A stretch of DNA of 64,000 nucleotides from an uncultured Tissierellia bacterium (GTDB lineage: Bacteria; Bacillota; Clostridia; Tissierellales; Peptoniphilaceae): contig CABTWE010000001.1 of NCBI GenBank assembly GCA_902488465.1, forward strand, positions 124,001 through 188,000. The letters run 5' to 3'. The stretch's first letter is position 1. Each line of letters starts with the position of its first letter. Shown one piece after another: positions 53,081 to 62,539 of the stretch. The notes beneath the pieces are model-generated. The model had not been told where the DNA came from and ran no database searches. It was given only the letters and a program-made list of their open reading frames with translations. A program made the translations under genes and the position numbers.

Positions 53081-54751
53081 TTAAAATAGTCCGACTATTT
53101 CGCCGTCCTCTTTTATATCAATATTGTTTGCAGCAGGAACTTTCGGCAAGCCCGGCATTGTCATGATGTCACCTGTGAGAGCTACAACAAATCCTGCACC
53201 ATTTGAAATTCTAACATTTCTTACGGTAAGTTCAAAATCTTTCGGTGCTCCGAGAAGCTTCGGATCATCTGAAAGTGAATATTGAGTTTTTGCCATACAT
53301 ACAGGAACTTTATCCATTCCATTTTCAACAATTCTCTTTATTGAGTTCTTTGCTTCTTTTGTAAAGATAACATCTTTTGTTCCGTAAATTTCTGTTGCAA
53401 TTGTTTTGATCTTGTTTTCAATTGTGTCATTTACATCATAGAGCGGTTTGAAGTGTGACTCTTCTTCTTCACAAACTCTGACAACTTCTTTTGCCAAATC
53501 GACAGCGCCTTCGCCACCTTTTGCGAATACTTGAGAAAGAATACATTTTCTTCCTTCTTTTTCAACAAGTTCTTTCAAGAGTTTGATTTCAGCTTCTGTG
53601 TCTGTTGGGAATTGGTTTATTGCTACAACTGAAGGAACTCCGAATTTAGCAACATTTTCCATGTGCTTTTTCAAGTTTTCAAAACCTTTTCTAAGTGCAT
53701 CAAGGTTTTCCTTGTCGTAGTCTTCTTTTGTAACTCCTCCGTGGTGTTTTAGAGCTCTTATTGTTGCGACAATAACAACTGCATTCGGATGTAAATTACC
53801 CATTCTGCACTTGATATCAAAGAACTTTTCAGCTCCAAGGTCAGCACCGAATCCTGCTTCCGTTACTGTGTAATCAGCAAGTTTTAAAGCATATTTTGTT
53901 GCAAGAATTGAATTACAACCGTGAGCAATATTTGCGAAAGGTCCACCGTGTAAAATTGCAGGTGTGTTTTCAAGTGTTTGTACCAAGTTAGGTAAAATTG
54001 CGTCTTTCATAAGAACTGTTACAGCACCTTGTGCGTTAATATCCTTAACAAAAACAGGTGATTTATCTCTTCTATATGCAATAACTATATTGGAAACTTT
54101 TTCTTTAAATTCTTCAAGACTGTTTGACAAACAAAGAATTGCCATGATTTCAGAAGCAACTGTAATGTCGAATCCATCTTCACGCGGATATCCGTTTGAA
54201 ACTCCTCCAAGACCCACAACAACTTGTCTCAAAGCTCTGTCGTTCATATCGAGAACTCTCTTCCAAACAACTCTTCTTACGTCGATTTGTTGTTCGTTGC
54301 CTTGATGAATGTGGTTGTCGAGCATTGCAGCAATAAGGTTGTTTGCAGCTGTAATTGCGTGGAAGTCACCTGTGAAGTGAAGATTGATATTTGTCATAGG
54401 AACAACTTGTGAATATCCTCCACCTGCTGCACCGCCTTTAACTCCGAAAGATGGTCCGAGTGATGGTTCTCTTAATGCTGAAATTGCTTTCTTTCCAATC
54501 TTGTTGAGTCCCATTGAAAGACCGATATTAACTGTTGTCTTTCCTTCCCCTGCCGGCGTAGGAGATATAGCAGTTACAAGAACGAGCTTACCATCCTTTT
54601 TATCCTTGAGCCTTTCATAAACTACCGGCTCAATCTTTGCCATGTAATGTCCGTATTGGAACAAGTCTTCTTTTTCAATGCCTAATTTCTCCGCTACCTT
54701 GTCAATATAAAGCATTTTTGCTTCTTGTGCAATCTGTACGTCTGTTTTCAT
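53081..54751 (-). CDS. fhs: Formate-tetrahydrofolate ligase
   Basis: 556 residues. Joins formate to tetrahydrofolate with ATP. Walker-type loop PTPAGEGKTT (about 67), the EPSLGPSFGVKGGAAGGGYSQV region, and the C-terminal LPKVPAANNIDI are conserved. Typical of anaerobes that use one-carbon units from formate. The ATG follows AAGGGGG. A strong promoter with an internal palindrome precedes it. Confidence 0.97.
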   Translation of the reverse strand: MKTDVQIAQEAKMLYIDKVAEKLGIEKEDLFQYGHYMAKIEPVVYERLKDKKDGKLVLVTAISPTPAGEGKTTVNIGLSMGLNKIGKKAISALREPSLGPSFGVKGGAAGGGYSQVVPMTNINLHFTGDFHAITAANNLIAAMLDNHIHQGNEQQIDVRRVVWKRVLDMNDRALRQVVVGLGGVSNGYPREDGFDITVASEIMAILCLSNSLEEFKEKVSNIVIAYRRDKSPVFVKDINAQGAVTVLMKDAILPNLVQTLENTPAILHGGPFANIAHGCNSILATKYALKLADYTVTEAGFGADLGAEKFFDIKCRMGNLHPNAVVIVATIRALKHHGGVTKEDYDKENLDALRKGFENLKKHMENVAKFGVPSVVAINQFPTDTEAEIKLLKELVEKEGRKCILSQVFAKGGEGAVDLAKEVVRVCEEEESHFKPLYDVNDTIENKIKTIATEIYGTKDVIFTKEAKNSIKRIVENGMDKVPVCMAKTQYSLSDDPKLLGAPKDFELTVRNVRISNGAGFVVALTGDIMTMPGLPKVPAANNIDIKEDGEIVGLF

Positions 54752-54788
54752 ATTTTATTCCCCCTTATTAATTAATATTCTTTGTCTT

Positions 54789-54817
54789 ATTATATCACAT
54801 TAAGGTGTGATAGTCAA
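54789..54817 (-). promoter_or_regulatory. fhs promoter with perfect palindrome in the spacer
   Basis: Minus-strand TTGACT (54812-54817) and TATAAT (54789-54794), 17-base spacer. The spacer is filled by TATCACA-CCTTAA-TGTGATA (54793-54812), a perfect 7-bp inverted repeat with a six-base gap, overlapping both elements. A protein bound there would block RNA polymerase. Confidence 0.7.
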
Positions 54818-54876
54818 CACTTTAATTTGTAAAAGTTGATTTTATTCTATAACCGTTTAAAGTTAAATTGAATTAT

Positions 54877-54918
54877 AAAAATAAAACCTACTAAATGGAT
54901 ACCCCATTTAATAGGTTT
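54877..54918 (-). terminator. Terminator of the pyr-pepF gene run
   Basis: Minus-strand stem AAACCTATTAAATGG / CCATTTAGTAGGTTT (one G-T or mismatch) with a five-base loop, followed by TATTTTT. It ends the run starting with pyrB. Confidence 0.8.
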
Positions 54919-54924
54919 AAAACA

Positions 54925-56703
54925 TTATTTTGAAATTTCATCAATAATTTCGCCAATATATTGTATAGTATCTTTGAGTGCTTTACCGCCTTCAATTTGC
55001 ACCCCAAGTTTCTTTGCCCAATCTTCTGGTGAAAGCTTTCCGCCGGTCTTCATTGTTTCCTTGTAGTTTTCAATAATTTCTTTCTTTTCACTGTCAGTAC
55101 TCGTTTGAAGTCTCCTGAAAAGTTCAGTTCCAATCGAAAGACCTGCTTGATATGTGAATGGATAAAGTCCCATGAAGTAATGCGGTTGACGCATCCAAGT
55201 TAGTTCACTTCCCGGAAGGATTTCAACATCGTCTCCCCAGAATTCTTCGAGAGTATTTCTAAAGATTTCATTGAGCTTGTCAGCGTTTATATTTTCGCCC
55301 TTGTCAATTCTTCTGTAGACTTCTCTTTGATAAATCGCTTCAATTCCATGCGTTACAAAGTTGTGGTAATATGTTCTTTCAATCATTTGAACTCTTACCC
55401 ACTTTTTAAATTCTTCATCGTCCGTGCTGTTTATCAAATAATTTGCAAGAAGCATTTCGTTGCATGTTGATGGCATTTCGCTTATATACATTGAACTTTC
55501 CATGTTAATAATTGAATTGTCCACCGACGAATAGCGTCCGTGTCCTGCGTGACCAAGCTCATGTGCAAGCACAAATACATCTTCCATCTTTCCCATCCAG
55601 CTGATTAAAACGTATGAGTGAAGTTTATAATATGAGTCACAGAAAGCACCTGTTGATTTTCCTTCATTTTGTGCAAAATCAATCCACTTGTTGTCGATAT
55701 GCTTTAAAGTTTCATTAACGTAGTCTTCCCCGAAAATTGCAAGTCCTTTCCTCAAATAATCCTTGCTGTCTTCAATCGAGATTTCCTTTTCAAACTCAGG
55801 CATTAACGGAGCTTTAAGATCCGCATAAGTCATTTTGTCGAGACCATATTTTTCCTTGACAAGTTTTGCATATTTTCTCATGTGCTTCGGTAGCTCTCTT
55901 TTCAGTGTATCAATGTGATCTTCATAAACTTCACGTCTGATATCTTGAAAATCCAAGAGATAATCAAAAACACTATCAAACCCATATATTTCACTGAGAG
56001 CTTTTTCTGCTTTAAGTTGTGTGTTGTAGTTTAAAGCAAGAGTAGTTTGATATTTTCTCATAACACTCACAAATTCTTCAAAAGATTTTCTTCTGAGTTC
56101 GGTGTTTGATGAACCCTCATACTTATCTTCATAAAGACCGAAAGTCATCGGCACTTCCTTGTCGAGTTTCAAACTGTTAAATCTAACGTCCCCGGCAATT
56201 GCGCCTTCCCAAATTCCATAAGGAGCGTTAAAAACAGGATTCAATTTTGTGAGTGCATCAACAACTGCAAAAGGTGGCTTGTGAGCTTTGTCTTTTTTAA
56301 GTCTTCTCAAATAAACAAATGCAAAGTCAAGTTTTTCGAGAGCTTCATCCAAAACATCGTCAGGAAGCTCCATTATTTCATCGTTCAAATACGATATATT
56401 TGACAAAGAAATTGTGTCTGCTTTGTCATATTCTTCCAAATAATCATAGGCCTTTGTATTTGTGCCGTCTTCTGAAAAATAAAGACTTGCAAATCCACCT
56501 ACGAGTCTATCAACTTCTAGATATTTTTCATAAAGTTTCAAAACTTCTTCAAGAGTCTTTAAATCTTTGATTTTTCCTTTGAAATCAAAAATCTTTTTTG
56601 AGAGTGAAACTTTTTCTTCAAGTTTCTTTTTAAAGTCTTCGTCATCTTTTACAAGATCGGTTAAATCCCATTTTAATTTGTCATCAACATCTTTTCTTAA
56701 CAT
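54925..56703 (-). CDS. pepF: Oligoendopeptidase F (M3 family)
   Basis: 592 residues, cytoplasmic zinc peptidase. The HExxH motif is VLAHELGHAGHG (about 392) with a downstream glutamate in ESSMYISEMPSTCNE. Trims oligopeptides, fitting with the Opp importer. ATG overlaps the asnB stop by seven bases. Confidence 0.95.
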   Translation of the reverse strand: MLRKDVDDKLKWDLTDLVKDDEDFKKKLEEKVSLSKKIFDFKGKIKDLKTLEEVLKLYEKYLEVDRLVGGFASLYFSEDGTNTKAYDYLEEYDKADTISLSNISYLNDEIMELPDDVLDEALEKLDFAFVYLRRLKKDKAHKPPFAVVDALTKLNPVFNAPYGIWEGAIAGDVRFNSLKLDKEVPMTFGLYEDKYEGSSNTELRRKSFEEFVSVMRKYQTTLALNYNTQLKAEKALSEIYGFDSVFDYLLDFQDIRREVYEDHIDTLKRELPKHMRKYAKLVKEKYGLDKMTYADLKAPLMPEFEKEISIEDSKDYLRKGLAIFGEDYVNETLKHIDNKWIDFAQNEGKSTGAFCDSYYKLHSYVLISWMGKMEDVFVLAHELGHAGHGRYSSVDNSIINMESSMYISEMPSTCNEMLLANYLINSTDDEEFKKWVRVQMIERTYYHNFVTHGIEAIYQREVYRRIDKGENINADKLNEIFRNTLEEFWGDDVEILPGSELTWMRQPHYFMGLYPFTYQAGLSIGTELFRRLQTSTDSEKKEIIENYKETMKTGGKLSPEDWAKKLGVQIEGGKALKDTIQYIGEIIDEISK

Positions 56704-58544
56704 ATTCCCCTCCTGTTAATATATAAATCATACCAAACCAAAAATACATAGTATGAGTAAAGTCTTCTGTGATTTTTCTTAACTCCGTCTTTGTGTTCTT
56801 TGAGCATATCGAGAACTGCGCCTCTATCGAAGAAATCATCGCAAAGTTCGCTCGAAAGCACTTCATAGAATTTATTATAGAAATTGTCTTCCCTCAAAAA
56901 ATCTCTGAATGGAACCGGGAACCCCTTCTTCGGTCTTGTGTACCATTCTTCAGGAAGAACTTCTTTTGCTGCTTCTCTAAGTGCAAACTTCGTGACATTT
57001 CCTCTGACTTTCAAATCGCTCGAAAGTCTTCTTGCAACGCTCCATACTTCGAGGTCCAAAAATGGAACTCTTAGTTCAAGGCTGTGAGCCATACTCATTC
57101 TATCGCCTTTTAAAAGTATGTCATATTGCATAAAGTTATTTAAATCGACAAGTTGTTTTCCACTTAATTCATCAACATTTTTGAAAAATCTCGAAGTGAA
57201 TTGTCTTGCATCTTTACCGTCTTTGTATCTCTTTCTCAAAATATCTATAACTTCAGACGGTGAACTTATATTTGCTTCACCGACGAATAAGTCCTTCGGC
57301 TCAAGTGCACCCTTTTCCATACGTCTTTTTATGCCGGAACTTGGCAAAATTTTCGAAACGCCTTTCAACCCTCTTCTCAAGTTTTTCGGAAGTTTTAAAT
57401 ATTTTTCAATTGCGCTGTCTTCACGGTAAAGTTCATATCCGCCGAAAAATTCATCCGCTCCTTCTCCGCTCAAAACAACCGTTGCATTTTCTCGTGCAAG
57501 TTTTGATAGAAAATAGAGAGGAATGCTTGAGAGATTTGCCTGAGGCTCATCGAGATGATAAATTATGTCATCCAAATTTTTTAAAACTTCATTTTTATCA
57601 ATTATAAGTCGATTAAGTTTTATTCCTAAAATTTCGCAAAGCTTCTTTGCAAGTCCGCTTTCATCAAATTTTCCTTCTTCTTCGCTAAATCCGACACTAA
57701 AACTCATCTCCGGCTTTGTGAGTGCCGTTATATAACTTGAATCTATCCCTCCCGATAAAAATGTCCCAACTCTAACATCCGCATTTTTATGAAGATCAAC
57801 ACTGTTGTGAACAGCTTTTCTTATCAGATAAATCGCGTCGTCAAGATCCGTAATCTTGTCGCTTGACATTTTAAATTCGAAATATTCTCCGGTAATCGGA
57901 TATAATGACTCTTCAATATTTGAAATTTCCAAATAGTGACCATTTTTTAAACGTTTAATTCCCTCAATCATAGTTTCTTCGCCGCAGACGTGTTGTAACT
58001 CAAGATATGAAAATAACGAATTATCATTGAGTCTCGGTGAGAAAAATTTATTTGAAATGAGCGCCTTAAGCTCCGAGCCGAAAATAAATTCTCCTTTATC
58101 GTTGAATCCATAATACAGTGGTTTAATCCCAAAATGGTCGCGCGCCATAAAAACTTTATTCTTATGGAAAATAGCAAATGCAAACATTCCCCTCAATTTC
58201 GAAATAATGCTTTTTCCATATTTCAAATAACCCTTTAAAATAACCTCTGTGTCGGAAGTCGTTTTAAATTCGACACCGTTTCCTTGAAGGTCCTGTCTAA
58301 GTTCCTTGTAGTTGTACACTTCTCCGTTAAAAACAATGACAGCTCCCGTTTCTTCATCGATCATCGGTTGATTGCTTCTCGAATCCAAATCGATTATTTG
58401 AAGTCTCGCAAAACCGAGATGCAGATTCTCGTTTTCATAAAATGAAAGATTGTCGGGACCCCTGTGACGAATGCTGTCGAGCATTGACCTGATTGAATCA
58501 TCATTATATTCTTTTTTACTGATTATACCTGTAAATCCACACAT
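56697..58544 (-). CDS. asnB: Asparagine synthetase (glutamine-hydrolysing)
   Basis: 615 residues. N-terminal glutaminase with Cys2 (MCGFTGI), and the C-terminal synthetase with the PP-loop FLSGGIDSSYI (about 268). Makes asparagine from aspartate and glutamine. Downstream of the membrane/TPR-like protein gene by eight bases. Confidence 0.96.
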   Translation of the reverse strand: MCGFTGIISKKEYNDDSIRSMLDSIRHRGPDNLSFYENENLHLGFARLQIIDLDSRSNQPMIDEETGAVIVFNGEVYNYKELRQDLQGNGVEFKTTSDTEVILKGYLKYGKSIISKLRGMFAFAIFHKNKVFMARDHFGIKPLYYGFNDKGEFIFGSELKALISNKFFSPRLNDNSLFSYLELQHVCGEETMIEGIKRLKNGHYLEISNIEESLYPITGEYFEFKMSSDKITDLDDAIYLIRKAVHNSVDLHKNADVRVGTFLSGGIDSSYITALTKPEMSFSVGFSEEEGKFDESGLAKKLCEILGIKLNRLIIDKNEVLKNLDDIIYHLDEPQANLSSIPLYFLSKLARENATVVLSGEGADEFFGGYELYREDSAIEKYLKLPKNLRRGLKGVSKILPSSGIKRRMEKGALEPKDLFVGEANISSPSEVIDILRKRYKDGKDARQFTSRFFKNVDELSGKQLVDLNNFMQYDILLKGDRMSMAHSLELRVPFLDLEVWSVARRLSSDLKVRGNVTKFALREAAKEVLPEEWYTRPKKGFPVPFRDFLREDNFYNKFYEVLSSELCDDFFDRGAVLDMLKEHKDGVKKNHRRLYSYYVFLVWYDLYINRRGIC

Positions 58545-58552
58545 ACTATCCC

Positions 58553-59203
58553 CTATTTCACATTTTCTAAAATTATTTCCTTAGCCATTCTAATAACTTC
58601 TCTATAAATTTCCGAGCCTTCTTCCATGTTCAGTTTGGAAAGTGCTTTAATTCCTTCCGGGTCATTTCCTTGAAATCTCAAAATTTTTATAGTCTTAAAA
58701 AGTGGCCCGCCCTTTTCGTAATCTTCCGTAAAAACTTTATCGTACAAAATATTTGCTTCTTCATCTTCATTGATTTTATAAAGAAGAAGCAATTTGTTTA
58801 GAACTGCATTTTTAAAATTTGCTCTATCAAAATCGTTCAGATTTAGGGAATCCAAATATTTTTTTCCGTCCTCATTGTCGCCTTGAGTGATATAAGCTCC
58901 TGCGATGTTTAACATAATCATATTTTTTATCGAAGGAACTTTTGTTTCATTTAAAAGTTTTAATTGTTTACTTATAAAAATTTCCGCATCTTGGCTGAGT
59001 TTGTATTCATTCACATGCGACCTCATAGATGAGAAATCACGTTTTATCTTTCTTAAATCGATAAAGGACAGCAAAAGTACAACTCCTCCAACCAAAAGCC
59101 CACCTATTATAGGATCGACCGCTCTCTTCGTAAAATAACAGAAAAGAGTGTAAATCGGAATAGTTATTAGCGAATATAAAATATATTTTTTGTAATTAAG
59201 CAT
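58553..59203 (-). CDS. Unknown membrane protein with TPR-like tail
   Basis: 216 residues. Two N-terminal hydrophobic helices (about 7-25 and 33-53), then a helical, Leu- and Asp-rich region with TPR-like spacing (LKLLNETKVPSIKNMIMLNIAGAY; KNAVLNKLLLLYKINEDEEANILY). No domain recognised. A longer frame from 59254 was rejected because GGGAGG fits ATG 59201-59203. Overlaps the AcpS-NnrD frame by eight bases. Confidence 0.75.
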   Translation of the reverse strand: MLNYKKYILYSLITIPIYTLFCYFTKRAVDPIIGGLLVGGVVLLLSFIDLRKIKRDFSSMRSHVNEYKLSQDAEIFISKQLKLLNETKVPSIKNMIMLNIAGAYITQGDNEDGKKYLDSLNLNDFDRANFKNAVLNKLLLLYKINEDEEANILYDKVFTEDYEKGGPLFKTIKILRFQGNDPEGIKALSKLNMEEGSEIYREVIRMAKEIILENVK

Positions 59204-60326
59204 CGTCTTCCTCCCTAAAAACATATTTAAGTCCCTCGATAATATCACTTGCAATCATTGAACGCTTTGATATTTTCTGTGCCATAATATCCGCTGACAA
59301 TCCGTGAAAATAAACTCCGAGCTTTCCGGCTCTATATGTGTCACAACCGTTTGCAAGAAAAGCGCCGATAATTCCGGTCAAAACATCGCCCGTGCCTGCC
59401 GTTGCAAGCCCGTTGTTGCCGGATTCATTTATATAATATTCTCCGTTTTTATTATAAACCAAGGAACCCTCTCCTTTTATTATAACATCACATGAGTATT
59501 TTTGCGATATCTCTTCGGCAGATTTTAATCTATTTTTCATAATATATGAAACATCTTTTGAAAGAAGTCTTGCCGCTTCCATCGGATGTGGAGTAATTAT
59601 AAGCTGATTCATCCCGACATTTCCGAATTTTTTTAAATAATAAAGACCGTCGGCATCGAGAACTGTCCGTATATTTCTTTCGGCAATATAAGAAAATAAT
59701 TTTTTCATATATTCTTCCGACGAATATCCAATTCCCGGACCTACTGCAAGTGCGTCAATTGTACAGAAAAATAAAACATCTTCTCTACCCATAATTATTT
59801 CTTCATCAAGACATATCTCAAGTGAAGTTTTATTTTCTTCCTCCGAAAAAAGATACACATATCCCGCTCCCGCTCGCATTGCTGCCCTTGACGAAAGCTT
59901 TGCACATCCGATCATGCCTTTTTGACCTGCCACAACTCCAAGCCTTCCGAATGTTGCCTTGTTTGCATTTGAAGGTCTTGCCGGAAGCAATTTTAATATT
60001 TCTTTATCAACCATAATTTTACTATCTCCCGTAACACTTGCAATTGCATAATCTCCGTCGTGCGATATTGACAATTCATATTTCTTCTTTTCAAAAATAA
60101 TTGACGGTTTGCCCTTCTCATCTTTTAAAATAATTGAATTCTCCAAAATATTTTTATTTATACCGCTGCCCAAATGTTTTCCGAGAGCTTCTTTTGATGC
60201 AAAAATGCCCGCAAGAGTCTCTGGACTTTCCTCGCGGGTATTCAGCATGTTTTGAACGAAGTCGAGACCTCGTCTTTCGATCAATTCAATTATTCGGTTT
60301 ATCCTTACAATATCAATCCCCGACAT
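59196..60326 (-). CDS. Holo-ACP synthase (AcpS) joined in frame to ADP-dependent NAD(P)HX dehydratase (NnrD)
   Basis: 376 codons, one frame. Residues 1-104: AcpS-like, with GIDIVRINRI (Asp), FASKEALGKHLG (Glu/Lys) and LSISHDGDYAIASV; it transfers phosphopantetheine to acyl carrier protein. Residues 105-376 (59196-60014): NnrD with LLPARPSNANKATFGRLGVVAG, VGPGIGY, HPMEAARLL and AGTGDVLTGIIG; it repairs hydrated NAD(P)H. The epimerase domain is absent. At the junction GGGAG lies eleven bases before an in-frame ATG (60012-60014) that begins MVDKEILKLLPARPSN, a normal NnrD start. One extra base upstream would put TAG TAA there, so this may be a fusion or two genes. ATG overlaps the pyrE stop. Confidence 0.85.
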   Translation of the reverse strand: MSGIDIVRINRIIELIERRGLDFVQNMLNTREESPETLAGIFASKEALGKHLGSGINKNILENSIILKDEKGKPSIIFEKKKYELSISHDGDYAIASVTGDSKIMVDKEILKLLPARPSNANKATFGRLGVVAGQKGMIGCAKLSSRAAMRAGAGYVYLFSEEENKTSLEICLDEEIIMGREDVLFFCTIDALAVGPGIGYSSEEYMKKLFSYIAERNIRTVLDADGLYYLKKFGNVGMNQLIITPHPMEAARLLSKDVSYIMKNRLKSAEEISQKYSCDVIIKGEGSLVYNKNGEYYINESGNNGLATAGTGDVLTGIIGAFLANGCDTYRAGKLGVYFHGLSADIMAQKISKRSMIASDIIEGLKYVFREEDDA

Positions 60327-60907
60327 TATTTTTTAAGAAACCTGCTTCCAGGTTGAACCATCGGTACATTTTCTTTGCAAAGTGGACAGTCTTCCGGTTC
60401 ATAAATGTCAGCTTCGAGTTTTATTGCTGCAAAAACAGGTAGCGGTGGAGTTTGTTTTGTTCTGTCGACAATTGCACCGATTCCCAAAACTTCCCCGCCT
60501 TGTTCTTCGATAACTTCAGCTGTTTCAAGTGATGATTTTCCGGTTGTTACAACGTCTTCACAAATCAAAACTTTTTCGCCTTTTTCAATTCTGAATCCTC
60601 TTCTAAGACACATCTTGCCTTCTTTTCTTTCGGCAAAAATAGATCTTACTCCGAGAGCTCTTGCGAGTTCGTATCCAATAATAATTCCGCCCATTGCAGG
60701 ACCTACAACAACATCCGGATGAATATTGTTTTGTTCAAGCTTTTCTTTTATTGCATGAGCAATTTTTTCAGCATCTTCAGCATACTCAGTTGCCAATGCA
60801 CATTGAACATAAACATTTGAGTGCTTGCCGCTTGAAAGACCAAAATGTCCGTGAAGCAATGCTTCTCTCTTTTTTAATAATTCTACAATTTCAGATTCTC
60901 TAGTCAT
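60326..60907 (-). CDS. pyrE: Orotate phosphoribosyltransferase
   Basis: 193 residues. Adds ribose-5-phosphate from PRPP to orotate. The PRPP motif VLICEDVVTTGKSSLETA and GLSSGKHSNVYVQ are present; the C-terminal CXXC (EDCPLCKEN) and length fit the long clostridial type. Start: ATG 60905-60907 follows TGGAGG; the frame can extend to a TTG inside that ribosome site, which I rejected. Confidence 0.96.
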   Translation of the reverse strand: MTRESEIVELLKKREALLHGHFGLSSGKHSNVYVQCALATEYAEDAEKIAHAIKEKLEQNNIHPDVVVGPAMGGIIIGYELARALGVRSIFAERKEGKMCLRRGFRIEKGEKVLICEDVVTTGKSSLETAEVIEEQGGEVLGIGAIVDRTKQTPPLPVFAAIKLEADIYEPEDCPLCKENVPMVQPGSRFLKK

Positions 60908-60909
60908 TT

Positions 60910-61821
60910 TTACCTCCAAATACAGCCTCTAATTTCTTCAATGTTTTTATCTATTTCTTTTTCCGCATATTTTTCCAATCCTTCAACCACATTTATCGCA
61001 GTCATTGGATTATACAAATTTGCAGAGCCTATTTCAACCAAAGTTGCACCTGCCATGATAAATTCAAGCGCATCCTTATAATTTTCAATACCTCCGATGC
61101 CGATAACCGGAATATTGACATTCTTTGAAACTTCATAAACCATTCTGAGTGCAATCGGTTTTATGGCAGGACCTGAAAGACCTGCTGTGACATTATTGAA
61201 ACGTGGTTTTCTCGTTCTTACGTCAATTGCAAGTGCATTGAAAGTGTTTACAAGGGAAACTCCGTCAGCACCGATTTCTTCCATCGTCTTTGCCAATTGA
61301 ACAATATTTTCAGCATTCGGTGAAAGCTTTATGATTAACGGCTTGTTCTTAACAGCTTTTCTAACTTCTGAAACAACTGTTCTTGCATCTTCGCATCTTA
61401 TTCCAAAAGCCATGCCGCCCGTTTTTACATTAGGACATGAAATATTAAGTTCAATCGCATCCGCAATCGATTCGTCAAGGAGTTTTGCCCCTTCCACATA
61501 GTCTTCAATCGAGTTGCCACCCATATTCGCAATGACATAGTCGTTCACTGTTTTCATCTTCGGAAGTTCGACTTCGATATAATGCTTAACTCCCGGGTTT
61601 TCAAGTCCGATTGAGTTCATCATTCCCGAAGTGGTTTCCCAAACTCTTTGACCTTCATTTCCTCTCTTAGGGTTTAGAGTTAAACCCTTTCCGATAATTC
61701 CGCCAAGTCTTTTAACGTCATAAAACTGCTCGAAAACATCGCCGAATCCGAAAGTTCCACTCGCCGTCAAAACCGGATTTTTTAATTTTGTTCCAAGAAA
61801 CATTGTCTCTAATTTATTCAT
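60910..61821 (-). CDS. pyrD: Dihydroorotate dehydrogenase B, catalytic subunit
   Basis: 303 residues, class 1B flavoprotein. The catalytic cysteine is in LNISCPNVKTGG (about 138), which marks the NAD+-linked type needing PyrK. FMN-binding IIKLSPNAENI and IGIGGIENYKDALEF are visible. Overlaps pyrK by eight bases. Confidence 0.96.
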   Translation of the reverse strand: MNKLETMFLGTKLKNPVLTASGTFGFGDVFEQFYDVKRLGGIIGKGLTLNPKRGNEGQRVWETTSGMMNSIGLENPGVKHYIEVELPKMKTVNDYVIANMGGNSIEDYVEGAKLLDESIADAIELNISCPNVKTGGMAFGIRCEDARTVVSEVRKAVKNKPLIIKLSPNAENIVQLAKTMEEIGADGVSLVNTFNALAIDVRTRKPRFNNVTAGLSGPAIKPIALRMVYEVSKNVNIPVIGIGGIENYKDALEFIMAGATLVEIGSANLYNPMTAINVVEGLEKYAEKEIDKNIEEIRGCIWR

Positions 61822-62539
61822 TGAAAATCAACTCCTTAGCTGGAAATACCGGACCCGCTTTGCAGATTCCCTTGCGACCGCCAATCGTATCGCAAAGACA
61901 GCTCATGCATGCTCCGAATCCGCATCCCATGTGTGCTTCAAGGCTCACTTGCATGTCCGCATCCGGGCATTTCTTAACGGTAGCTTTGACCATCGGCATC
62001 GGTCCGCAAACATAAGTCATTTCATATTTTTCTGCATCGAGTAAATCTAGTGCATAACCTTTGTGGCCAACACTTCCGTCTTCCGTTGCAATGTAAATAT
62101 TGTCCACATAGTCTTTAAATTCTTCAGTATAATAGCTTCCGCTTCTGTAGCCGACATAAAGGTCAGGTTTTACAGAAAGTTTTTTTGCAAGATATAAGAG
62201 CGGTGCGATTCCTGCGGTCCCTGCAAGCAAAGCACATTTTCCTTCCACAGGTTTAAAGCCGTTTCCGAGAGGTCCCATCATTAAAATTTCATCTCCCGGT
62301 CTTTTTTTAGAAAAAAGTTCCGTTCCTTTTCCCATAATTTGAATTAAAAAATATAATTTTCCGTCTTTATAGTCTGAAACCGAGATTGGACGACCCATCA
62401 TCGGATCTGTTGTGTCCGGTTCTCTAAGCATGAAAAATTGTCCCGGTTCGACTGAGACTTCCGCTTCAACCGCCATGACAAAAATTTCATCGTTTAAATG
62501 TCTGATTTCACTGATTTTATATGAATTATAACCCGACAT
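61814..62539 (-). CDS. pyrK: Dihydroorotate dehydrogenase B electron-transfer subunit
   Basis: 241 residues, FAD and 2Fe-2S protein that passes electrons from PyrD to NAD+. FAD motif GRPISVSDY and NAD motif ALLAGTAGIAPLLYL; the 2Fe-2S cysteines are in GCGFGACMSCLC and GICKAGPVF. Begins 14 bases before the end of pyrF. Confidence 0.96.
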   Translation of the reverse strand: MSGYNSYKISEIRHLNDEIFVMAVEAEVSVEPGQFFMLREPDTTDPMMGRPISVSDYKDGKLYFLIQIMGKGTELFSKKRPGDEILMMGPLGNGFKPVEGKCALLAGTAGIAPLLYLAKKLSVKPDLYVGYRSGSYYTEEFKDYVDNIYIATEDGSVGHKGYALDLLDAEKYEMTYVCGPMPMVKATVKKCPDADMQVSLEAHMGCGFGACMSCLCDTIGGRKGICKAGPVFPAKELIFNE

